A program made the position numbers and the translations under genes. The notes beneath the pieces are model-generated. The model was given only the letters and a program-made list of their open reading frames with translations. It ran no database searches and was not told the origin of the DNA. From NCBI RefSeq assembly GCF_019200975.1, contig NZ_JAHTMR010000003.1, forward strand, positions 506,630 through 570,629: a DNA stretch of 64,000 bases, written 5' to 3'. The DNA is from Pseudomonas sp. PD9R. Its GTDB lineage: Bacteria; Pseudomonadota; Gammaproteobacteria; Pseudomonadales; Pseudomonadaceae. Numbering within the stretch: the first letter of the stretch is position 1; each line of letters begins with the position of its first letter. Below, piece after piece: positions 27,018 through 35,780 of the stretch.

Positions 27018-27956
27018 ATGGACTTGCTTAACAGCCTGCGTGTATTTGTGCGTGTAGCCGACGCAGGCAGCTTTACCACCGCCGCACAGGCGCTGGATTT
27101 TTCCACGGCACAAGTGTCTCGGCTAGTGGCTGATCTTGAGCAGCACGTGCAGGCACGCCTGCTGCAGCGCACCACCCGCCGTTTGAGTCTGACCGAAGCG
27201 GGTGAACGCTTTCTGCTGCGGGCGCGGCAAATTCTGGACGACATGGCCGAGGCCACCGCGGAAGCGCGTGGCGCTCACCTCAAGCCCAGTGGCCGCTTGC
27301 GTCTGCACTGTTTGACTGGGTTGGGCGTGCTGATGACGCCACTCATTGCCCGCTACTGTGAGCTTTACCCGGACGTGGTGGTTGAATTGACCTTGTCACA
27401 GCGCAACCCCGACCCCCTTGAAGACGGACACGACGTGGTCATCTCCATTGCTCAGGAGTTGGAGGATTCACAATTCGTTGCCCAAACGGTAGGGCGCATT
27501 TTCAGCATGCTTTGCGCATCGCCTGCGTACATTGCGCGTCGGGGCCTGCCCACTCACCCGGAACAACTGAATCAACATAGCTGCCTGCGCATGCTTGACC
27601 CATTGTACGGCGATGAGTGGGCGTTCCGTGACAAGCAGGGCGAGCATTCAGTGGTGCCCGGCAACACCTTTCAGAGCAACGTACCCGAGGCGATGGTGAA
27701 TGCGTCGGAGGCCGGGATGGGGATCAGTCTGTTGCCGTTCTACACCGCAACCCGATCGCTGCGCGAGGGCACATTGCTGCGCCTGCTGGGCGACTACCGG
27801 CTCAGGGAGCGAAACGTCTATGCACTCTATCCTTCCAAGCGGTTTCTGGATGCCAAAGTGAAGACCTGGGTGGACTTTCTCAAGGCGGAGTTGCCCGGGC
27901 TTTTTTCCGGACATGAGGTCACAGCCAATGATGTTCGGTATTGGGGAGTGGGCTAG
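27018..27956 (+). CDS. LysR-family transcriptional regulator
   Basis: The 312-residue protein has a LysR HTH at about residues 1-60 (FTTAAQALDFSTAQVSRLVADLEQHV) and an effector domain of the CrgA/AaeR-like group. The ATG at 27018 is preceded by GGGAGG. Its partner genes are not obvious: upstream is a divergent DUF2790 gene and downstream an AraC gene on the other strand. It may act on distant targets. Confidence 0.88.
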   Translation: MDLLNSLRVFVRVADAGSFTTAAQALDFSTAQVSRLVADLEQHVQARLLQRTTRRLSLTEAGERFLLRARQILDDMAEATAEARGAHLKPSGRLRLHCLTGLGVLMTPLIARYCELYPDVVVELTLSQRNPDPLEDGHDVVISIAQELEDSQFVAQTVGRIFSMLCASPAYIARRGLPTHPEQLNQHSCLRMLDPLYGDEWAFRDKQGEHSVVPGNTFQSNVPEAMVNASEAGMGISLLPFYTATRSLREGTLLRLLGDYRLRERNVYALYPSKRFLDAKVKTWVDFLKAELPGLFSGHEVTANDVRYWGVG

Positions 27957-28013
27957 CTGATAAGGCCAACATTCTCGGAGGGTGTCTTGGTGATTGGCCG
28001 ACGCGCGGCTTCA

Positions 28014-28940
28014 TTACTGCAAGGCCGATGAGCAAAAAAGCCTGGAAACATTTTTCTCGCGATACTGTTTGGGCGTCATGAACAGTTTTTCCTGAAACAG
28101 TCGGGTCATATGGCTTTGGTCCGAGAACCCGCAATCCATGGCCACAGCTTTCAACGGAATATCGCGCACCGTCGACAAGATGCGCTCGGCCTTTTTCAAG
28201 CGTCGCGACTGAACGTACTGATGGGGAGATGTGCCATACACCGCCCCGAACACTCGTACAAAGTAGGACGGACTCAGGTCGACGATGGCGGCCATGTCTT
28301 TGACCGAAATTGGGCAGGACAGATGTGAATCGATGTATTGCTGAAGCTGGTCGCGTTTGAGGTTTGTCAGGCGAGACGCTTGATCGCTGTCTCTGAGGTC
28401 ACACCGCACGTACTGACGCAGCAGATGGATGCACATCTGTATTTCCAGCGTCTGAGCGAAGATGCTGCTCCCCGGTTCGCCACTCAAGCACTCCATTTCA
28501 TAGGTCGCCATGAGTCTGGAGAGCTTCGCGTCGTTGACGAGCGGGCAGTGGTCGACAAAAACACGGTCAACATCCTGTTGGAATACTTCATTGGCAACCT
28601 TCGCCATCATCGTTTGCGAGATGTAGATATGACTGACTTCGATATCGTTCATCCAGTACCACCTGGATGATTCGCCTCGGGTCAAAATGGTGACGTCGTT
28701 ATCGCCAACGGACCATTTTTGCCATTGCTTGCCATCGTGAAACCCCAGATTGGATGTTCCCGATTTCCATCTCACCAACTCGTAATCGCGCATGCAGGGG
28801 ATGCTGACTTCTGTTTTGTCAAAACGATAGCCGCGGATCGACATGCCGTTGTCGGGGGCAGTCTCGACGGTACCCTTGATCGTGACCTCACCAGGGATAA
28901 CGTCCAGCATTTTTTCTGGCGTTAGCAGGATGGCACTCAT
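28014..28940 (-). CDS. AraC-family transcriptional regulator
   Basis: The 308-residue protein has a C-terminal double HTH (about 205-300). The first HTH includes MAAIVDLSPSYFVRVFGAVYG and the second DCGFSDQSHMTRLFQEKLFMTPKQYR, the classic AraC signature. The N-terminal half is a cupin-like effector domain without a clear relative. The ATG at 28940 has GGGAG upstream; a GTG one codon earlier is possible. It lies downstream of the reductase/VOC pair behind a terminator. It does not look like BenR/XylS in its second HTH. Base composition is slightly more AT-rich than its neighbours. Confidence 0.88.
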   Translation of the reverse strand: MSAILLTPEKMLDVIPGEVTIKGTVETAPDNGMSIRGYRFDKTEVSIPCMRDYELVRWKSGTSNLGFHDGKQWQKWSVGDNDVTILTRGESSRWYWMNDIEVSHIYISQTMMAKVANEVFQQDVDRVFVDHCPLVNDAKLSRLMATYEMECLSGEPGSSIFAQTLEIQMCIHLLRQYVRCDLRDSDQASRLTNLKRDQLQQYIDSHLSCPISVKDMAAIVDLSPSYFVRVFGAVYGTSPHQYVQSRRLKKAERILSTVRDIPLKAVAMDCGFSDQSHMTRLFQEKLFMTPKQYREKNVSRLFCSSALQ

Positions 28941-29060
28941 CACAACTCCCTTTTTATTTGTATTGGCTGTGGAGTTTTTATCAGTACTTGGCAGTTTCTG
29001 AGTGTTGATGGCGTAGCGTTTTCACAATCAAAAACTAACACATCCTTCAAGTTTGTAAGC

Positions 29061-29112
29061 AAAACAGGCTTGCCATCGATCGGGGAATCTCCATCCGATC
29101 TACGGCAAGCCT
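29061..29112 (-). terminator. Terminator downstream of the VOC gene
   Basis: Read on the minus strand, AGGCTTGCC pairs with GGCAAGCCT, with further partial pairing (GATCGG/CCGATC) toward the loop, then GTTTTGC. It begins 5 bp after the VOC stop codon. Confidence 0.75.
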
Positions 29113-29116
29113 TTGC

Positions 29117-29659
29117 TTACCTCACCTGTTTTTGGTGATCACCAGGCTCGGTCAAATCCGGTCGCCATCGGCGCAGGTCAGTGTGGCGCTCGTAGGCCTG
29201 CGCGCAAGGGTAAGTCACCAGTTCAATCGTGCTTCCCCAAGGCGTGCGGGTGTAGACGTACCGATTGCCTTCCCCGGTGTCACCACCCGGGAGCTTGCCC
29301 GGGCGGCTGAGCAGGATGCCACCAGCCTTCTCCAGGCGATCGGCGGCGGCGTCGATATCTTCAACGTAGATGCAGATGTGCTGAATCCCCAAATCACTGG
29401 GAACGACAGGCTGCGACTGCTGCACCCCTGTATAGGAAAACAGCTCCAGGTTGGGGCCGTTACCCAGGCGAAGCATGCGGATTGCGGTAATCACCGCACC
29501 TGGTGCGATGCCCAATCCCACCTCAACCTCCGGCCCCCCCAAAGGCGCATCAAGCATGTCGTAAAGCTTCTCCGCCCCGAAGGCCTCGACGAAGAATCGG
29601 GTTGCCGCTTCCATATCGGGAACGGTGATACCTACGTGTTCGATCGCACGAACATTCAT
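29117..29659 (-). CDS. VOC/glyoxalase-superfamily protein
   Basis: The 180-residue protein has two beta-alpha-beta-beta-beta units. One begins IEHVGITVPDMEAATRFFVEAFG and the other IQHICIYVEDIDAAADRLE, with likely metal residues His8, Glu, His and Glu (STIELVTY). VOC members include glyoxalases, extradiol dioxygenases and epimerases. Its start overlaps the stop of the upstream reductase by 4 bp (ATGA), so the two enzymes are co-translated and probably act in one pathway. The substrate is not identifiable. Confidence 0.85.
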   Translation of the reverse strand: MNVRAIEHVGITVPDMEAATRFFVEAFGAEKLYDMLDAPLGGPEVEVGLGIAPGAVITAIRMLRLGNGPNLELFSYTGVQQSQPVVPSDLGIQHICIYVEDIDAAADRLEKAGGILLSRPGKLPGGDTGEGNRYVYTRTPWGSTIELVTYPCAQAYERHTDLRRWRPDLTEPGDHQKQVR

Positions 29660-31551
29660 GCCAACTCTCCTATTTTCGCTGCTGCCCAGAAACCGGACTG
29701 GGTCGCCTCATACATCCGCCCGCCACGGGACCTCGTTCCGATGCTATGGACGCAAATGTCATCGACGGACGACTCCAGGACAGTCGAAGCAATGCGAGCG
29801 GTGGCCATCACCACGTAGCCATCATCGGGTTTCGCGCCCCCTGTGCGGATCGATACGTCCAGGCCCTTTAGTAGACCGGTGAGATGGTCACGCTGCATAT
29901 CATTGGTATCGACGCCGACCGCATCAGTGGGTGAAACAAGGCTGACCTTTTTGCCTTGCTCGGCCATCCACAGGGCAGCGAACATTGCCGTTTCGGTTTC
30001 ACCGAATACGGTGACTTCGTCAGCCACCGGAAGAGTTCCGTTTGCCAGCATGTCAGCAACATCCGAACCGTGGTCCTTGGCAACGGTCCCCGTGGCAAGG
30101 AGTACGGTGTCCCATGAGGTCAAGTCAAAATCAGTTGCATCGGTATTGAGGTGCACGTCGACGCCCACGCGTTCGAGTTCGGTCTCGTAAAAGTTGATCA
30201 TGTTCTTGACCTCCATGCGAAACGGGCTCGCAGCCGCCCAAGCATGGAGTTGACCGCCGATGCGATCCGCTTTCTCGACCAACCGCACGTGATGTCCGCG
30301 CTCAGCGGCCAGGATCGCGGCTTCACAGCCAGACGGCCCGCCACCGACGATCAGCACGCGCTGCTGTTTCGAAGCAGGGCGACGAGCGTCACTCGCGCGG
30401 CGTTCCTGGCCGAGAGTAGGGTTTATCACGCACTGGGTGCCCTTGCCGTTGAACATCCACCGTGAGATGCATTCATTGACCGCCAGGCAGCGCCGCACAC
30501 TCTGCGGTTGCCCGCGCCGTGTCTTGTTGACTGTTTCGGGGTCCGCCAGACCCGATCGACCCAAGGCCACAAAGTCGAGCTCGCCGTCGGACACGGCTTG
30601 CGCCATCTCGTCGAACAGCCAGGTGAGGCGACCGACGCCGATCACCGGGATCGAGACACGCTGTTTCACCAATTTGGCGTAATTGACCAGCGATCCTGGC
30701 GCGACCATCGGCAACAACGTCATCGCCGTGTCGTAGTTCCCGGCACTGACATCCAGGGCGTCGACGTAAGGTTCGAGCATTTCGCAAAAGGCCAGGCCAT
30801 CTTCCAGTGAGAGGCCGCCCTCGTAACGCTCCATCACGCTGAGCCGATACAGGATCGGATAATCCGTACCGACCTGTTCGCGGATCCCACGCACGACTTC
30901 GAGGGCGAAACGGGCACGATTTTCCAGGGAGCCGCCCCAACGGTCGGTGCGTTTGTTGGTGAAAGGGGAGAGAAACTGACCGAGCAAATAGCCATGTGCA
31001 CCGTGCAGCTCAACGGCATCAAAACCAGCAGCCACGGCGCGCCGTGCACCCTGGACATATTTGTCGATCAGCCCGGGAATTTCATGTTCTTCGATGGCTC
31101 GCGGCGGGGTGCCGAAGGCGCTAGTGATGCCTGCTGTCGGCGCCAGTGGCGGTTCGTTGCGTTCGGTATTGCCCTGGGAATTCTGGCGCCCGGTGTGGTG
31201 CAACTGCACCGCAATCTTCGCGCCTTCGCCGTGGACCGCGTCCACCAGATTGCTGAGTGCGCCAATGAACCTGTCGTGGTCGATTCGCATCGGATGGCCA
31301 GCCGTGCGCCCGACTTCCCAATCGATCGAGGTGTTCTCGGTGATGATCAGGCCAACTCCGCCACGGGCGCGGGCCCGATGGTATTCGATGAGCTTATCGT
31401 CTACCTCACCGAAGGTGCTGGCGAACTGAGTAAAGATCGGCGCTTGCACAAAACGGTTGCGCAATTGCAGGGTGCCGATCCGCCCGGGCTGGTAGAGCGC
31501 CGAGGCAGGGCTGTCTGAAGCCACAAGATTTCGGATGTCTGGGTGTGCCAT
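29656..31551 (-). CDS. Old-yellow-enzyme-type NADH:flavin oxidoreductase (2,4-dienoyl-CoA reductase-like)
   Basis: The 631-residue protein combines an FMN TIM barrel (1-345; catalytic ELHGAHGYLLGQFLSP at about 181-196) with a C-terminal FAD/NAD domain (GGGPSGCEAA at about 403-412). This is the layout of 2,4-dienoyl-CoA reductase and trimethylamine dehydrogenase. The linker normally holds a four-Cys 4Fe-4S cluster; here Cys355, Cys361 and Cys374 are visible but the second Cys is missing (Val358) and the first gap is one residue short. The ATG at 31551 sits 6 bases after GAGGAG. It likely reduces a conjugated alkene or ketone in a catabolic pathway with the coupled VOC enzyme. Confidence 0.88.
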   Translation of the reverse strand: MAHPDIRNLVASDSPASALYQPGRIGTLQLRNRFVQAPIFTQFASTFGEVDDKLIEYHRARARGGVGLIITENTSIDWEVGRTAGHPMRIDHDRFIGALSNLVDAVHGEGAKIAVQLHHTGRQNSQGNTERNEPPLAPTAGITSAFGTPPRAIEEHEIPGLIDKYVQGARRAVAAGFDAVELHGAHGYLLGQFLSPFTNKRTDRWGGSLENRARFALEVVRGIREQVGTDYPILYRLSVMERYEGGLSLEDGLAFCEMLEPYVDALDVSAGNYDTAMTLLPMVAPGSLVNYAKLVKQRVSIPVIGVGRLTWLFDEMAQAVSDGELDFVALGRSGLADPETVNKTRRGQPQSVRRCLAVNECISRWMFNGKGTQCVINPTLGQERRASDARRPASKQQRVLIVGGGPSGCEAAILAAERGHHVRLVEKADRIGGQLHAWAAASPFRMEVKNMINFYETELERVGVDVHLNTDATDFDLTSWDTVLLATGTVAKDHGSDVADMLANGTLPVADEVTVFGETETAMFAALWMAEQGKKVSLVSPTDAVGVDTNDMQRDHLTGLLKGLDVSIRTGGAKPDDGYVVMATARIASTVLESSVDDICVHSIGTRSRGGRMYEATQSGFWAAAKIGELA

Positions 31552-31561
31552 TGCCATCTCC

Positions 31562-31582
31562 TCATTATTTTTTTTGTTTTGA
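31562..31582 (-). promoter_or_regulatory. A-rich leader of the flavin oxidoreductase gene
   Basis: On the minus strand the leader reads CAAAACAAAAAAAATAATG directly before the GAGGAG ribosome binding site. It resembles Hfq/Crc targets. This is a motif match only. Confidence 0.4.
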
Positions 31583-31673
31583 GGTTCGAGCATGGAGTGA
31601 GAGCCGGCATGAGTATTGAACGTTTATGCCGAGGTGTTGAAGAATCCTGCTTTGGCGTCGTGGCTCAGGTGCC

Positions 31674-32576
31674 TTAATCAGAAAACAACTCAAACATCAG
31701 CTGGCGAAGCCAACGATTGGCGGGGTCTTTGTTATAGCGTGCGTGCCAGAACAGGTTGATTTCGATGTTCGGCAATTCTACAGGCGTCGGTAGAACCGCG
31801 AGGCCAAAGGGTTGTTCGCAACTGCTGGCGAATCGTTCAGGCACTGTTGCAACTAAGTTGGTGCGTTGAAGGATGTGGCCAACCGCAACGAAATGGGGAA
31901 CCTCCAGGCGTATGTTGCGCTCGATACCGGCCCGCGCCAGAAACGTATCGACTTCGCCGTGTCCTGTGTTCGCCGCTACCACGCGAACGTGCTCATAACT
32001 GCAAAAGCGCTCAAGCGTTAACGGTTCCAGGGTAGCGGGGTGATCCTTACGGCACATGCAGACATAGCGATGGTGAAACAGGCGCTGCTGAAAAAATCCG
32101 GCTTGCAGGTGTGGCAGTAATCCAACGGCGAGGTCGATCGCACCGTTTTGCAACCCTTCGGCCAGGGTATCGGATGTGTTGCGCAGCGTGCTGATCGAGC
32201 AGCCCGGCGCGCGTTCAGCCAGCGCGTCCATCAGCCGTGGCATGAAGTAGATTTCACCAATATCGGTCATTGCCATGGTAAATCTGCGATTGCTGTTGAG
32301 CGGGTCGAACGTGTCCTGTCGGCTCAGTGCATCGCGTAAGGTCTGAATGGCCAGTGCGACGGGTTCGGCCAACTGCCGGGCATAAGGCGTGGGCTCCATT
32401 CCCTGATAAGTGCGCACGAAAAGCTCGTCGTTCAAGGTGACACGCAGGCGTTTCAACGCGTTGCTGACAGCGGGCTGGGTCAGATCGAGATTATCCGCCG
32501 CGGTCGATACCCGCCGGTCAACCAGCAGTTGGTTGAATACCAGAAGAAGATTGAGGTCAAGCTCACGTAATTCCAT
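31674..32576 (-). CDS. nahR: NahR-type LysR regulator (salicylate-responsive)
   Basis: The 300-residue protein equals NahR in length and shares its most typical stretches: MELRELDLNLLLVFNQLLVD at the N terminus, LTQPAVSNALKRLR in the recognition helix, MAMTDIGEIYFMPRLMDAL, and VPHFVAVGHILQRTNL in the effector domain. NahR activates the nah and sal operons with salicylate. It is divergent from the BenK-like transporter and the salicylate hydroxylase operon, and a NahR-type box lies before the hydroxylase gene. The start at 32576 matches NahR; an in-frame start at 32603 would add nine residues. The close relatives DntR and NtdR respond to other aromatics, so the effector needs testing. Confidence 0.9.
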   Translation of the reverse strand: MELRELDLNLLLVFNQLLVDRRVSTAADNLDLTQPAVSNALKRLRVTLNDELFVRTYQGMEPTPYARQLAEPVALAIQTLRDALSRQDTFDPLNSNRRFTMAMTDIGEIYFMPRLMDALAERAPGCSISTLRNTSDTLAEGLQNGAIDLAVGLLPHLQAGFFQQRLFHHRYVCMCRKDHPATLEPLTLERFCSYEHVRVVAANTGHGEVDTFLARAGIERNIRLEVPHFVAVGHILQRTNLVATVPERFASSCEQPFGLAVLPTPVELPNIEINLFWHARYNKDPANRWLRQLMFELFSD

Positions 32577-32738
32577 AACGCCTCGTGCAGATTGCGTACT
32601 CATGAGGGCGATAGATCTCTGCCCGTTATTGGGTCTGAACCGCTCTAAATTCGCCGCTGCAAGGATCCCAAGCCTAACAAGCGCCTACCATTGCGTCCAT
32701 TGAGAGATATTCGGGCCTTTTGCTTAGTCTCGAGCTTT

Positions 32739-32753
32739 ATTCACGTTCGAAAT
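32739..32753 (+). promoter_or_regulatory. Weak NahR-type box in the regulator/transporter gap
   Basis: ATTCACGTTCGAAAT agrees with the remembered NahR site ATTCACGCT-N2-TGAT at 10 of 13 fixed positions. It overlaps an inverted repeat TTATT-N9-AATAA. It lies 158 bp before the transporter start. The rest of this 334-bp gap (32577-32910) shows no gene. Confidence 0.4.
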
Positions 32754-32910
32754 AATGAGTATTCGCCTGGCTGCATTTATCCCGGTTGTTGGTTTGCCCA
32801 TGATCGAATTCATGCCCGGTTCTGAACGCTCCGCGTCCATCTGGCAGCTCGCAATTTTCCGGAGGCGTCAGATTCTCCGGCTCTATAACAATGACAAGAA
32901 GAGCGAAGCC

Positions 32911-34251
32911 ATGCGTACGATTGATGTATCAGCCCTGATTGACGGGGCACGGTTCAATGCCTTCCATGCGCGCGTGCTGTTCTGGTGCGCGCTTATCATC
33001 ATTTTCGACGGTTATGACTTGGTCATCTATGGGGTCGTGTTGCCCTCACTGATGTCCGAGTGGGGACTCAGTTCGTTACAGGCGGGTGCGTTAGGTAGCT
33101 GTGCATTGGTGGGCATGATGCTGGGTGCGTTGTTTTTTGGTTCATTGTCGGACCGTATAGGCCGACGCAAAACCATCATGATGTGCGTCGCCATCTTCAG
33201 CGCAGCGACAGCGATCAATGGCTTGGCACGGAGCCCCGAGGCGTTTGCGTTATGTCGGTTCATCGCCGGCCTTGGTATCGGCGGGGTGATGCCCAACGTT
33301 GTGGCGTTGATGAACGAGTACGCGCCAAAGAAATCCCGCAGCACGTTGGTCGCGATCATGTTCAGTGGCTACTCGTTAGGGGGCATGCTATCGGCGGGCC
33401 TGGGCATGGTGCTGATCCCACAATGGGGATGGCAAGCGGTGTTTTATGTAGCACTGATTCCTCTGTTGGCCTTGCCATTGCTGATACGACAATTGCCGGA
33501 GTCGATGGACTTCCTTCTGCGCACCGGGCAGACCGTCAAGGCCCAAAACCTGCTGGCACAAGCCGAGCCGTCTTATGAACCAACCGCCAATGACCAGTTG
33601 AACCAGATGGTCGCCAAAGGCACGACTGTGTCGATTGCACAGCTGTTCCAGGACGGGCGCAAGTTGAACACCTTCATGCTGTGGCTGGCGTTTTTCTGTT
33701 GTTTGCTGATGGTCTACGCACTGAGCTCCTGGCTGCCAAAACTCATGACTGCCGCCGGCTATGGATTGAACTCCAGCCTGGCGTTTCTGCTGGCGTTAAA
33801 CGTCGGCGCGATTATTGGCGCGGTGGCCGGTGGCTGGCTGGGGGACAGGATTGGAATCGCCAAGGTCTTGTTCGCTTTTTTCAGTTGTGGCGCATTAGCC
33901 CTGAGCCTGTTGGCGCTCAAGGCACCGTTACCGGTTCTTTATCTGCTCATCGCCATCGCAGGGGCGTGCACCATTGGCACGCAGATTCTGGCCAACGCCT
34001 GCGCGGTGCAGTATTACCCCGCGCATATCCGCTCTACAGGCCTGGGGTGGGCGATGGGCGTTGGTCGCACCGGAGCCATCATCGGCCCTTTGCTGGGAGG
34101 CGCACTGCACGCTTCATCACTGCCGCTGCAGGCGAGCTTTCTCATCTTCGCAGTACCGGGGCTGATCGGTGCCATCGCTATTCTGGTCTTTCTCCTTCAG
34201 AACGCATCAGGTCGCCGGGCTGCTCCATCCAGACAAACCGCGTTGCAGTAA
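32911..34251 (+). CDS. AAHS-family aromatic acid MFS transporter, BenK paralogue
   Basis: The 446-residue, 12-TM protein begins MRTIDVSALIDGARFNAFHA and shares with BenK (21870) the blocks IIIFDGYDLVIYGVVLP, FIAGLGIGGVMPNVVALMNE and SGYSLGGMLSAGLGMVLIP. The start at 32911 aligns with BenK; an in-frame ATG at 32755 would add a non-conserved leader. Its place between nahR and salicylate hydroxylase suggests it imports salicylate rather than benzoate. A 170-bp gap with a NahR box follows, so it may have its own promoter. Confidence 0.88.
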   Translation: MRTIDVSALIDGARFNAFHARVLFWCALIIIFDGYDLVIYGVVLPSLMSEWGLSSLQAGALGSCALVGMMLGALFFGSLSDRIGRRKTIMMCVAIFSAATAINGLARSPEAFALCRFIAGLGIGGVMPNVVALMNEYAPKKSRSTLVAIMFSGYSLGGMLSAGLGMVLIPQWGWQAVFYVALIPLLALPLLIRQLPESMDFLLRTGQTVKAQNLLAQAEPSYEPTANDQLNQMVAKGTTVSIAQLFQDGRKLNTFMLWLAFFCCLLMVYALSSWLPKLMTAAGYGLNSSLAFLLALNVGAIIGAVAGGWLGDRIGIAKVLFAFFSCGALALSLLALKAPLPVLYLLIAIAGACTIGTQILANACAVQYYPAHIRSTGLGWAMGVGRTGAIIGPLLGGALHASSLPLQASFLIFAVPGLIGAIAILVFLLQNASGRRAAPSRQTALQ

Positions 34252-34314
34252 CGATGGCAGGCGAAGTCAAGGACGACCTCGCCTGGCGAATGCCTGCTTA
34301 AGCGCAAAAGTAAT

Positions 34315-34329
34315 ATTCACACTCATGAT
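34315..34329 (+). promoter_or_regulatory. NahR-type operator before the salicylate hydroxylase gene
   Basis: ATTCACACTCATGAT matches the NahR recognition sequence as I recall it (ATTCACGCT-N2-TGAT) at 12 of 13 fixed positions. It lies 92 bp before the hydroxylase ATG, a usual place for a LysR site centred about 60 bp before a transcription start. It lies in the gap after the transporter gene, so the catabolic genes have their own salicylate-inducible promoter. Confidence 0.75.
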
Positions 34330-34421
34330 GGGATGTATGGGTGTTGCGGTATTTATCAATAGCGCTCGGATGGCGATGATTTGGTTACTCCAATAACAAT
34401 CAGACTCATGGGTAACTTGCT

Positions 34422-35705
34422 ATGCGTACTTCTCAATCCAAACTGCAAATCGGCATCGTTGGCGGTGGTATCGCCGGCGTGGCTCTGGCCCTGGACCTGT
34501 GCCGTCATTCGCACCTGAACGTGCAGTTGTTCGAATCGGCTCCAGCCTTTGGCGAGGTCGGAGCGGGTGTCTCCTTCGGCGCCAATGCTGTTCGTGCCAT
34601 CGCGGGCCTGGGTATTGCCGAACCCTACCGCAAGATTGCCGACCAGACCCAAGACCCCTGGCAGGACATCTGGTTCGAATGGCGTCGTGGTGAAGATGCC
34701 GGTTATCTGGGCGCAAGCCTGGCCGAAGGGGTAGGGCAGTCATCGGTACACCGTGCTGACTTCCTCGATGCGCTGGCCAGCCAGTTGCCGGACGGAGTCG
34801 CTCAATTCGGCAAGCGCGCCGTCAGTGTGGAGCAGGATGCCGAACAGGCTCGCGTACTGTTCACCGATGGTACTGAGCATCGCTGCGATTTGCTGATCGC
34901 CGCAGACGGTATCAAGTCCTCGATTCGTGATCATGTTCTAAACGGTCTTGGCCAACCCCTGGTGGCGCCGCGTTTCAGTGGGACCTGCGCCTACCGTGGG
35001 ATGATCGACAGCCAACAGCTGCGTGCGGCCTACCGTGCCCGGGGTGTCGATGAGCACTTGATCGATGTCCCGCAGATGTACCTGGGGCTTGATGCTCATA
35101 TCCTCACGTTCCCCGTTAAACAAGGCCGGCTGATCAACGTTGTGGCCTTCATTTCCGATCGCAGCCGCCCTGATCCAACCTGGCCAAGCGATGCTCCGTG
35201 GGTGCGTAATGCCAGCCAGGAAGAAATGCTCTCTGCCTTCAATCATTGGGGAGACGCTGCACGGGTGCTGCTCGAATGCATTCCGGCACCCACCCTTTGG
35301 GCGCTGCATGAACTCGAAGAGTTGCCAGGCTATGTGCACGGCCGCGTAGGTCTGATCGGCGATGCGGCGCATGCGATGTTGCCGCACCAAGGCGCTGGCG
35401 CAGGCCAGGGATTGGAAGATGCCTGGCTTCTGGCCCGGTTGCTGGCCGATCCTCAGGTCCTGGACAGCCAGCCACAGGCGGTGCTCGAAGCCTACGACGC
35501 CATCCGTCGTCCCCGTGCCTGCCGTGTGCAGCGCACCTCCTGGGAAGCCGGGGAGCTTTATGAAATGCGTGATCCAGCTGTGGCCGATGACGAACAACTA
35601 CTGAGCAAAACCCTCGCCGAGCGCTTCGACTGGCTGTGGAATCACGACATGCAGTCCGACCTTCAGGAGGCCCGTGCCCAGTTGGGCTGGCGAGCAGTCG
35701 CGTAA
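34422..35705 (+). CDS. nahG: Salicylate 1-hydroxylase (FAD monooxygenase)
   Basis: The 427-residue protein has the class A flavoprotein monooxygenase motifs. The FAD GxGxxG is IGIVGGGIAGVALALDL (residues 10-26), the DG motif is CDLLIAADGIKSS (about 160) and the GD motif is GLIGDAAHAMLPHQGAGAG (about 310). Long blocks match NahG closely, for example EVGAGVSFGANAVRAI, WFEWRRGEDAGYLGA, SSVHRADFLDAL and ECIPAPTLWALHELEELPGYV; NahG is about 434 aa. It converts salicylate, NADH and O2 to catechol and CO2 in the cytoplasm. Its product is the substrate of the next gene. Confidence 0.93.
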   Translation: MRTSQSKLQIGIVGGGIAGVALALDLCRHSHLNVQLFESAPAFGEVGAGVSFGANAVRAIAGLGIAEPYRKIADQTQDPWQDIWFEWRRGEDAGYLGASLAEGVGQSSVHRADFLDALASQLPDGVAQFGKRAVSVEQDAEQARVLFTDGTEHRCDLLIAADGIKSSIRDHVLNGLGQPLVAPRFSGTCAYRGMIDSQQLRAAYRARGVDEHLIDVPQMYLGLDAHILTFPVKQGRLINVVAFISDRSRPDPTWPSDAPWVRNASQEEMLSAFNHWGDAARVLLECIPAPTLWALHELEELPGYVHGRVGLIGDAAHAMLPHQGAGAGQGLEDAWLLARLLADPQVLDSQPQAVLEAYDAIRRPRACRVQRTSWEAGELYEMRDPAVADDEQLLSKTLAERFDWLWNHDMQSDLQEARAQLGWRAVA

Positions 35706-35780
35706 TGATTTGAACCGACATGCACGGGAGGAGCATCCAGCGGCTCTCTTCGTGGATACCAATAAGTCAGGTGAATCAAG

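Noticed and set aside
28014..28940. AraC-family gene as BenR, the activator of benK
   Set aside because: The second HTH does not resemble the XylS/BenR group and the gene lies next to a different enzyme pair.
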